From the NCBI RefSeq assembly GCF_003610495.1, contig NZ_RAPK01000014.1:1-61457 (forward strand): a stretch of DNA of 61,457 bases, read 5' to 3'. Positions 56,082 to 61,457 of this stretch are shown one piece after another. Every line of letters starts with the position of its first letter. Positions within the stretch are counted from its first letter, which is position 1. This stretch comes from Sinobaca qinghaiensis. Its GTDB lineage: Bacteria; Bacillota; Bacilli; Bacillales; Marinococcaceae. The position numbers were made by a program, and so were the translations under genes. The notes under the pieces were generated by a model that was not told the DNA's origin, did not search any database, and saw nothing but the letters and a program-made list of their open reading frames with translations.

Positions 56082-56837
56082 ATGAAGCATAGAGTAAAAG
56101 CGGTAATCGCTTATGATGGAACAAACTATTCCGGATGGCAGGTGCAGCAGAACAGCAAAACTCTCCAGGAAGTAATAGAAAAAGGTCTGACCAAAATGCA
56201 TGAGGGCAGAAAAGTAACGATTTTTGCCTCCGGACGGACCGATGCCGGAGTGCATGCCAATGGACAGACGATTCATTTTGATACGGATTATTATGTTCCC
56301 CCGGAGCGGTGGCCGATTACATCGGCAGGACTGTTCCCGCCGGATATTCAAATAGTGTCGGCCGAATATGTGGAACCTTCGTTTCATGCCCGTTATGATG
56401 CCCTCGGCAAAGAGTACCGCTACCGGGTCCTTGCTACGAGAACAAGAGACGTTTTCCGCCGCCATTATACGTATTTTTACCCAAAGCCGGTGCAGGTGGA
56501 GAAAATGCGGGAGGCACTCCCTTTTATCGAAGGAACCCATAATTTTGCCTCGTTCTGTTCTACGGGAACATCTGTGACAAGCACGGTTCGGACCATTTAT
56601 GAGGCGCGTATTGAAGCACATGGGGATGAACTGCATTTTGTGTTTAAAGGAAACGGCTTTTTATATAACATGGTCCGTATTTTAGTAGGAACATTTCTTC
56701 TGGTTGGCACAGGCAGTATGAAACCGGAGGACATGCAGGCTGTTCTGGAAGCAGAAGACAGGAAAAAAGCAGGCCGTACTGCCCCCGGGCACGGCCTTTA
56801 CCTGGAACGTGTCGTATACGAGGAAGGCCCGTTCTGA
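56082..56837 (+). CDS. truA: tRNA pseudouridine synthase A
   Basis: TruA makes pseudouridine at tRNA positions 38-40. The 251-residue product has the catalytic Asp54 in GRTDAGVHA, and FHARYDALGKEYRYR and NGFLYNMVRILVG further on. It begins MKHRVKAVIAYDGTNYSGWQ. It lies seven bases after ecfT, whose end GGGAGTAA serves as its ribosome site. Confidence 0.95.
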   Translation: MKHRVKAVIAYDGTNYSGWQVQQNSKTLQEVIEKGLTKMHEGRKVTIFASGRTDAGVHANGQTIHFDTDYYVPPERWPITSAGLFPPDIQIVSAEYVEPSFHARYDALGKEYRYRVLATRTRDVFRRHYTYFYPKPVQVEKMREALPFIEGTHNFASFCSTGTSVTSTVRTIYEARIEAHGDELHFVFKGNGFLYNMVRILVGTFLLVGTGSMKPEDMQAVLEAEDRKKAGRTAPGHGLYLERVVYEEGPF

Positions 56838-56898
56838 CGGTAAAAAAGCAGGTTCCAAAAAATCTTTTAAAAAACAACGATTCCTGGTGTACATTGCA

Positions 56899-56927
56899 TT
56901 GACATTAAGTAATGCATGTTATATGAT
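56899..56927 (+). promoter_or_regulatory. SigA promoter of rplM-rpsI
   Basis: TTGACA (56899-56904), 17-base spacer, TATGAT (56922-56927). The mRNA start would be near 56934, leaving a leader of about 100 bases before rplM. Confidence 0.8.
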
Positions 56928-56933
56928 AGTTGT

Positions 56934-57020
56934 TGGCATTTCAAAGTCCCACAGCCCCGGGATACGGAATGATAATGGACGATGACAATTGACAAAAACC
57001 AATAAAAAAAGAACTAATTA
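56934..57020 (+). promoter_or_regulatory. Possible L13 leader
   Basis: The leader before rplM contains AAGTCCCACAGCCCCGGGATACGG-like GC-rich sequence ending near 56967 in an otherwise AT-rich stretch. Position fits the L13 leader that represses rplM in Firmicutes; I could not confirm the fold. Confidence 0.35.
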
Positions 57021-57034
57021 GGAGGGAAAAAATA

Positions 57035-57472
57035 ATGCGTACAACATACATGGCAAAGCCAAAAGAGCTTGAACAGAAATGGCACGTTGTAGATGCTGAC
57101 GGACAGACTCTTGGACGTCTTTCCAGCGAAGTAGCATCCATCCTTCGCGGCAAGAATAAGCCTCAGTTTACTCCTCATGTTGATATGGGAGACCACGTTA
57201 TTATTATTAATGCAGGAAAGATTCATCTTACAGGGAAGAAACTCCGTGATAAGATCTACTACAAGCACAGTGGACATCCAGGCGGCCTGAAAGAAACAAC
57301 TGCCGGAGATATGCGTGCAAATAAGCCGGAGAGAATGCTTGAACTTGCTATTAAAGGCATGCTTCCAAAAACATCTCTCGGCCGTGTACAGGCTAGAAAG
57401 CTTCACGTATTTGCAGGTTCTGAACACAATCATCAAGCACAACAGCCAGAGAAGTACGAACTTCGCGGCTAA
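57035..57472 (+). CDS. rplM: 50S ribosomal protein L13
   Basis: L13 is an early 50S assembly protein. The 145-residue product begins [21 protein letters not shown], written to [10 protein letters not shown], and has [27 protein letters not shown] precedes the ATG. It is followed by rpsI after 23 bases, the conserved pair. Confidence 0.96.
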   Translation: MRTTYMAKPKELEQKWHVVDADGQTLGRLSSEVASILRGKNKPQFTPHVDMGDHVIIINAGKIHLTGKKLRDKIYYKHSGHPGGLKETTAGDMRANKPERMLELAIKGMLPKTSLGRVQARKLHVFAGSEHNHQAQQPEKYELRG

Positions 57473-57495
57473 ATTAGAAGGAGGGAAATTATATT

Positions 57496-57888
57496 ATGGC
57501 ACAAGTGCAATACTACGGTACCGGACGTCGTAAGAATTCTGTTGCTCGTGTTTTTGTCGTACCAGGCGATGGCCGTGTGACGATAAACAACCGCGACATT
57601 GATGAATACTTCAACTTCGAAACACTAAAGCTTATTGTAAACCAACCACTCGTTGAAACGGGAACTGAAGGTCAGTACGACCTTAAAGTGAACGTAAACG
57701 GCGGTGGATTCACAGGACAGGCCGGCGCTATCCGCCACGGTGTAGCCCGTGCGCTTTTAGACGTTGATCCTGATTTCCGTAAGTCTCTTAAGGCTGCCGG
57801 ATTCCTTACTCGTGACCCACGCATGAAAGAACGTAAGAAGCCAGGTCTTAAATCAGCCCGTCGTGCTCCTCAGTTCTCAAAGCGTTAA
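57496..57888 (+). CDS. rpsI: 30S ribosomal protein S9
   Basis: S9 reaches the P-site tRNA with its C-terminal tail. The 130-residue product has [15 protein letters not shown] and ends [26 protein letters not shown] precedes the ATG. A terminator follows. Confidence 0.96.
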   Translation: MAQVQYYGTGRRKNSVARVFVVPGDGRVTINNRDIDEYFNFETLKLIVNQPLVETGTEGQYDLKVNVNGGGFTGQAGAIRHGVARALLDVDPDFRKSLKAAGFLTRDPRMKERKKPGLKSARRAPQFSKR

Positions 57889-57899
57889 TCATCTTATTC

Positions 57900-57936
57900 A
57901 AAACCTTTCAGCCTTATTGGCTGGAAGGTTTTTTTG
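57900..57936 (+). terminator. Rho-independent terminator after rpsI
   Basis: AAAACCTTTCAGCC pairs with GGCTGGAAGGTTTT over a TTATT loop, followed by a T run. Confidence 0.92.
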
Positions 57937-57954
57937 CGGGCAGGCTCAATGTAG

Positions 57955-57983
57955 TTGACTTTCGGAAGAGTTCGGGATAAATT
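57955..57983 (+). promoter_or_regulatory. SigA promoter of the 58014 gene
   Basis: TTGACT (57955-57960), 17-base spacer, TAAATT (57978-57983). Confidence 0.65.
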
Positions 57984-58013
57984 ACGAACATAACCTGTTA
58001 GGAGGGAAGCACC

Positions 58014-58328
58014 ATGATCAGCGCACAGTTAGAAAAATGTGTACGAAAAGCCCTGCATTGTAAAGAAGGCAATACGTATGGGGGAACCGTCACGGCTCAG
58101 TCGATAGAAGGCAGAGGCGGTATATTCACAGCAGCTTCTATTTCACTTGCTCATTACTATAGAGTAGGGAGTGAAGCGTCCAAGAAAAAAATAGAAGATA
58201 TTTTAAATAAAGCTTCTTTTTTTCAGGAACATCCACTGGAGGAAAACCCAGAGCTTGCCGAAGAAATATTGAACGAAATTAAACTGATGCAGGAAGAAAT
58301 CTTTATTGACCGTTTTCAAGTCGATTGA
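58014..58328 (+). CDS. Small soluble protein of unknown function
   Basis: I do not recognise this 104-residue protein. It has no signal peptide or membrane segment. The middle (GGTVTAQSIEGRGGIFTAASISLAHYYR in shortened view: GGTVTAQS then RGGIFTAAS) looks like a compact mixed fold; the rest is helical and acidic (EEILNEIKLMQEE). GGAGGGA lies six bases before ATG 58014, and a good promoter and terminator frame it as a single-gene unit, so it is likely real. It lies between rpsI and a PilZ gene, where B. subtilis has sporulation and germination genes. Confidence 0.75.
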   Translation: MISAQLEKCVRKALHCKEGNTYGGTVTAQSIEGRGGIFTAASISLAHYYRVGSEASKKKIEDILNKASFFQEHPLEENPELAEEILNEIKLMQEEIFIDRFQVD

Positions 58329-58334
58329 AAGCCC

Positions 58335-58358
58335 GACACCGGCGAGGTGTCTTTTTTA
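58335..58358 (+). terminator. Rho-independent terminator after the 58014 gene
   Basis: GACACC, GGCGA loop, GGTGTC, then six T. Confidence 0.85.
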
Positions 58359-58408
58359 TACCTTTTTATGTAACAGGCATAATCTTTTATCCTATATACA
58401 TACTTTAG

Positions 58409-58438
58409 TTGTAATACTATGTAATCATAATATATACT
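58409..58438 (+). promoter_or_regulatory. Possible promoter of the PilZ gene
   Basis: TTGTAA (58409-58414), 18-base spacer, TATACT (58433-58438). The region is AT-rich, so chance matches are possible. Confidence 0.45.
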
Positions 58439-58522
58439 TAAAATGTAAATAAATGATCGTAATAGATAGCGCTGCGCCCAGTAAATGTAATGCAGCTGCC
58501 ATACCAAGCAGGAGGAAAAAAT

Positions 58523-58912
58523 ATGAGCAACCAAAGGCGGGATGTTCGTTTTAATTTTGAGTCTCATCCAATTGAAGGAATGTTTTCTATTTATAAAATG
58601 CAGGAAGAAATTATCGACAGCAAGCCGGCTCGTATGTATCTTCAGGATTTATCAGCCGGCGGCCTGCGCTTTTCCAGCAGGCTGGATATTCCTTTGTCGG
58701 AGGATGTAATGTATTGTTTTACTTTTCAGACACTCCAGACACCTTTTAAACTGTACGGCTGTATACAGCGTAAAGAAAAAGAAGGCAGCCGTTATTATTA
58801 CGGGGTAAAACTTGTACACAGTGACAGGCAGATGCGGCTGAAAATCATTCAAATTGTTAATCGGCTTGCTATTAATAGACGCAAAAGGGAGCGGTTGATT
58901 AAAGGCAGATAG
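58523..58912 (+). CDS. PilZ-domain protein, probable c-di-GMP receptor
   Basis: A 129-residue protein consisting almost wholly of one PilZ domain. The c-di-GMP motif is complete: the RRDVR element (5-9) and DLSAGG (42-47, form DxSxxG), followed by a beta-barrel and a basic C-terminal helix (RLAINRRKRERLIKGR). GGAGGA precedes ATG 58523. It is a single-gene unit behind the 58014 terminator. Binding is expected from the motifs; the output partner is unknown. It is the only c-di-GMP-linked gene here. Confidence 0.87.
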   Translation: MSNQRRDVRFNFESHPIEGMFSIYKMQEEIIDSKPARMYLQDLSAGGLRFSSRLDIPLSEDVMYCFTFQTLQTPFKLYGCIQRKEKEGSRYYYGVKLVHSDRQMRLKIIQIVNRLAINRRKRERLIKGR

Positions 58913-58943
58913 GATTTATTTTGCCGGTTTGTATAGCAAACGT

Positions 58944-58973
58944 TTGAAAAGCACCTAGAAAACAATGTATGCT
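58944..58973 (+). promoter_or_regulatory. Probable SigA promoter of salA
   Basis: TTGAAA (58944-58949), 18-base spacer, TATGCT (58968-58973). It would give a leader of about 35 bases before TTG 59014. Confidence 0.6.
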
Positions 58974-59013
58974 AGGAGCAGAACAAATTGCTGCTAAAAG
59001 GATGGTGTCCGTT

Positions 59014-60066
59014 TTGATCACAGAAGAGCAGGTCCTCGAGGCCTTAAAAAGTATAGAGGATCCCGATTTAAATAAAAGTGTAACAGAAACAGGCGGAGTA
59101 AGAAGCGTGCGAATTAAAAACGGCAATGTAAGCGTTAAGATTGCCCTTGCCCGTACTGGTACGCCTGAACAAATGAAAGTACAGCAGGACGTAGTTAAAT
59201 TGTTAAAAGATGCCGGAGCAGAATCCGTTGGTCTTCGTTTTGAAGCGTTGGAAGAAGAAGAAATAGAAAAACACGGTGGCGGATCTTCTGCGGCTGCGTC
59301 CGCGTCCTTATTGTCCAAAGATAACAAAGCAGAATTTATTGCTGTAACAAGTGGTAAAGGCGGCGTAGGAAAGTCTACCGTGTCAGTTAACCTTGCAGTG
59401 GCACTTGCCAGAGCAGGGAAAAAAGTTGGTATCATTGATGCAGATATCTATGGCTTCAGTGTGCCGGATATGATGGGAATTGATACACGTCCGAAAGTAG
59501 AAAACGACCGTATCTTTCCGGTAGAACGCTTTGGCGTAAAAGTCATGTCCATGGGCTTTTTCGTAGAAGACAATGCTCCAGTAATCTGGAGAGGTCCGAT
59601 GCTTGGAAAAATGTTAAATAACTTCTTTAACGAAGTAGAGTGGGGCGAGCTCGACTACATCGTGCTGGATCTTCCGCCAGGTACTGGTGACGTAGCCCTT
59701 GATATCCACACGATGCTTCCGGAATGCAAAGAAATTGTGGTAACAACACCGCATGCGACCGCAGCTTTTGTAGCAGCGCGCGCAGGAGCAATGGCGATCC
59801 GGACTCATCATGAAATTCTGGGCATTGTGGAAAACATGGCCTACTTTGAAAGCAAAGTTACCGGAGAAAAGGAATATGTATTCGGTGAAGGCGGCGGAGA
59901 ACGTTTAAAAGACGAGCTGAAAACAGAAGTACTTGGACGTATTCCTCTAGGGCAGCCAACTGAAAACAAAAATGTCTTTGCTCCTTCAGTATATGAAGAA
60001 GAACATCAAATTGGTGGCATTTATAAAGACATGGCCCAACGCGTGGTCGAGAAAATCGGAAAATAA
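59014..60066 (+). CDS. salA: Mrp/NBP35-family ATPase, SalA type
   Basis: The family includes Fe-S carriers (Mrp/ApbC) and B. subtilis SalA, a regulator that represses scoC. The 350-residue product has an N-terminal DUF59-like domain (about 1-85) and a deviant Walker A GKGGVGKST (114-122) of the MinD/Mrp class, then DADIYGFSVPDMMGI and PPGTGDVALD. The CXXC that carries the cluster in Mrp is absent; the same place reads YFESKVTGEKEYVFG. I take TTG 59014 as start, six bases after GGATGGTG; upstream ATGs have no ribosome site. Confidence 0.9.
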   Translation: MITEEQVLEALKSIEDPDLNKSVTETGGVRSVRIKNGNVSVKIALARTGTPEQMKVQQDVVKLLKDAGAESVGLRFEALEEEEIEKHGGGSSAAASASLLSKDNKAEFIAVTSGKGGVGKSTVSVNLAVALARAGKKVGIIDADIYGFSVPDMMGIDTRPKVENDRIFPVERFGVKVMSMGFFVEDNAPVIWRGPMLGKMLNNFFNEVEWGELDYIVLDLPPGTGDVALDIHTMLPECKEIVVTTPHATAAFVAARAGAMAIRTHHEILGIVENMAYFESKVTGEKEYVFGEGGGERLKDELKTEVLGRIPLGQPTENKNVFAPSVYEEEHQIGGIYKDMAQRVVEKIGK

Positions 60067-60072
60067 TACGAT

Positions 60073-60118
60073 AAAGCACTTCTTTTCTTTTACATAAAGA
60101 AAGGAAGTGTTTTTTTTA
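60073..60118 (+). terminator. Rho-independent terminator after salA
   Basis: GCACTTC plus TTTTCTTT pair with AAAGAAA plus GGAAGTGT, followed by eight T. Confidence 0.88.
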
Positions 60119-60218
60119 TGCAGTGTGAAGCGGTTTCAAATACCAGGTAGCTTTTTTTATGCCTGCTTGATAGAATTTACAAGAAGCCACATGTGAAGAC
60201 ATAAGGGGTGCAGCAATA

Positions 60219-60842
60219 GTGAATGCGAGGAAAGTAGTTTACCTGTTTTTTTCTACACTGCTGATAGGGGCATTGAGCGGAGCAGTAGTAGGTATAGTAA
60301 TAGATCCCTCTACATATTTCAGCGGCGGGTTTTTGAATTTTTTGTTTGGGCTAATCTGGATATTGGGGATCAGCGCAGCCATCAGCCTGGTGGCTCAGAT
60401 GGGATACTTTGCTTATTTAACTCTGCATCGTTTTGCCCTGAGCCTGTTTAAGACAACAAAGCTGTGGAATCGTGTGCAGATAGTGCTGATTGCTTTTGTG
60501 TTTTTTGATCTCGTTTATTTTCGTTATACCGCTTTTGCGGAGGGCACCGAAACCATTCTCGATTATATGGTAATGCCGATAATCTTTCTGGCGTTTGCGG
60601 GGGCGGTGGCTTATCGAAAGAAAATAGAAACAAACAGCCAGGCTTTTGTTCCGGCTTTCTTCTTTATGTTTGTGGTCACGACAATTGAATGGCTGCCGGC
60701 TCTTACAGTAGGAACGGTAAATGAATCCAAATGGCTTTGGATCTATATTACACCTCTGTTTGTGTCCAACGCCTGGCAGCTGCTGCTTCTTCACCGATTA
60801 ACAAAAAACAGCGGCCCGTCACTGAAAAAGAAGCCTCTTTGA
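60219..60842 (+). CDS. kbaA: KbaA, membrane protein of the KinB sporulation signalling pathway
   Basis: In B. subtilis KbaA is needed for KinB activity in the phosphorelay. The 207-residue product has about six hydrophobic segments and the family stretches LLIGALSGAVVGIVID, MGYFAYLTLHRFALSLF, VFFDLVYFRY and SNAWQLLLLHRLTK. The start is GTG 60219 after AAGGGGTG. It lies directly after salA; gerD, between salA and kbaA in B. subtilis, is missing. kinB is not in this window. Confidence 0.9.
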   Translation: MNARKVVYLFFSTLLIGALSGAVVGIVIDPSTYFSGGFLNFLFGLIWILGISAAISLVAQMGYFAYLTLHRFALSLFKTTKLWNRVQIVLIAFVFFDLVYFRYTAFAEGTETILDYMVMPIIFLAFAGAVAYRKKIETNSQAFVPAFFFMFVVTTIEWLPALTVGTVNESKWLWIYITPLFVSNAWQLLLLHRLTKNSGPSLKKKPL

Positions 60843-60864
60843 TCCTAAAAAAGAGGCTTCTTTT
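60825..60864 (+). terminator. Rho-independent terminator after kbaA
   Basis: AAGAAGCCTCTTT pairs with AAAGAGGCTTCTT across a nine-base loop, with a T run after and an A run before, so it may work in both directions. It overlaps the kbaA stop. Confidence 0.85.
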
Positions 60865-60949
60865 CTATTTAGAAATAAAGATATAGAAAAAAAGAAAAAT
60901 ACTGAATAAAATGATTTTGAGAGAATATGAAAAAATAACGCATAACATG

Positions 60950-60979
60950 TTGACGTTTATTAAGCGACCATGGTACATT
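60950..60979 (+). promoter_or_regulatory. rRNA promoter P1
   Basis: TTGACG (60950-60955), 18-base spacer, TACATT (60974-60979) preceded by TGG. Confidence 0.7.
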
Positions 60980-61046
60980 ACTTCTTGCGCCACAAAAGAC
61001 GAAATAACAAAGCGCAGTTGGAAAACAAAAAAACAAAAATAAAGTA

Positions 61047-61075
61047 TTGACTTACTTTGACCAACTTGATATACT
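61047..61075 (+). promoter_or_regulatory. rRNA promoter P2
   Basis: TTGACT (61047-61052), 17-base spacer, TATACT (61070-61075), with an A-rich upstream tract (61025-61043). Confidence 0.85.
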
Positions 61076-61113
61076 ATGAAAGTCGCCAAATTGAGGCGAA
61101 GCAGCAAAACACG

Positions 61114-61126
61114 TGTCCTTTGAAAA
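61114..61126 (+). promoter_or_regulatory. boxA-like rRNA antitermination site
   Basis: TGTCCTTTGAAAA resembles the Bacillus rRNA boxA (TGYTCTTTGA). It lies in the transcribed leader after P2, where NusB-S10 would bind. Confidence 0.6.
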
Positions 61127-61211
61127 TGGAATGAAAACAACGCGCGAACAACAAGTCGCGGCAGGCAGGGCCTGCTGCGCAAGGTAAGACCAGCAAGAAC
61201 TAAGCATCAAC

Positions 61212-61457
61212 TTTCATGGAGAGTTTGATCTTGGCTCAGGACGAACGCTGGCGGCGTGCCTAATACATGCAAGTCGAGCGCATGCACCCGGCGGACCTCT
61301 TCGGAGGAAAACCGGGGAATTGAGCGGCGGACGGGTGAGTAACACGTGGGCAACCTGCCCTCTAGACGGGGATAACTCCGGGAAACCGGAGCTAATACCC
61401 GATAATCAAGCAGATCACCTGATCTGCTTGTAAAAGCATGGCCTTCGGGCCATGCAC
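61212..61457 (+). rRNA. rrs: 16S ribosomal RNA, 5' part only
   Basis: GGAGAGTTTGATC-TTGGCTCAGGACG at 61218 onward is the conserved start of 16S rRNA, followed by AACGCTGGCGGCGTGCC, GCGGCGGACGGGTGAGTAACACG and GGGATAACTCCGGGAAACCGG. It runs off the window. The 5' end is set by alignment to E. coli numbering and could be off by one or two bases. Confidence 0.96.

Larger units (their letters stand above)
60865..61210 (+). other. Non-coding rRNA promoter and leader region
   Basis: This stretch of about 345 bases has no gene. It holds two promoters (60950 and 61047), a boxA-like element and the precursor leader of 16S rRNA. The first 80 bases after the kbaA terminator are AT-rich, consistent with an UP element for an rRNA promoter. 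Confidence 0.75.

Overview
The window is a piece of a Bacillaceae chromosome (Bacillota). It runs from the 3' end of one rRNA operon (5S fragment, 1-56) to the 5' end of another (16S, from about 61212). Every confident gene is on the + strand. Gene order matches the Bacillus subtilis ctsR-to-kbaA interval almost gene for gene, and SigH, KbaA, CtsR/McsAB and the single-subunit DisA confirm the group. The 16S start and the mid-range base composition would fit a halophilic or alkaliphilic genus such as Alkalicoccus or a relative, but that assignment is only a guess.

Layout. (1) 180-887: an MgtC/SapB membrane protein. (2) 995-5663: the class III heat-shock operon ctsR-mcsA-mcsB-clpC behind a promoter overlapped by CtsR half-sites. 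(3) 5782-9420: radA, disA and a PIN-TRAM membrane protein. (4) 9599-16306: ispD-ispF-gltX, a cysteine T-box, then cysE-cysS-mrnC-rlmB-rae1. (5) 16556-17206: sigH. (6) 17407-19749: glpF-glpK with its own promoter, cre-like site and leader terminator. (7) 19915-28219: rpmG-secE-nusG, rplK-rplA, rplJ-rplL behind an L10 leader, an RsmC-like methyltransferase and rpoB. (8) 28328-36780: rpoC, the L7Ae-like protein, rpsL-rpsG-fusA-tuf. (9) 36896-38005: gldA between two terminators. (10) 38320-53370: the S10-spc-alpha supercluster, with secY, adk, map, infA and rpoA. (11) 53597-57888: ecfA1-ecfA2-ecfT-truA and rplM-rpsI. (12) 58014-60842: an unrecognised small protein, a PilZ protein, salA and kbaA, followed by the tandem rRNA promoters.

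How the genes work together. Most of the window builds the ribosome and RNA polymerase. Quality control (Clp/McsB), DNA-integrity signalling (RadA, DisA) and isoprenoid, cysteine and tRNA-charging functions lie upstream. Two glycerol modules (uptake plus phosphorylation; oxidation) sit inside the translation block at points where B. subtilis has no such genes. ABC energising modules for vitamin uptake and sporulation-linked signalling genes close the window.

I found no CRISPR array, phage, insertion sequence, toxin-antitoxin pair or defence island, and no convincing new system. The points most worth checking are the glycerol insertions, an adenylate kinase whose zinc site has lost its first two cysteines, the long structured rpoB leader, stem-loops near nusG, rpoA and ecfA1, and the absence of cwlD, gerD and pdaB from their usual positions.
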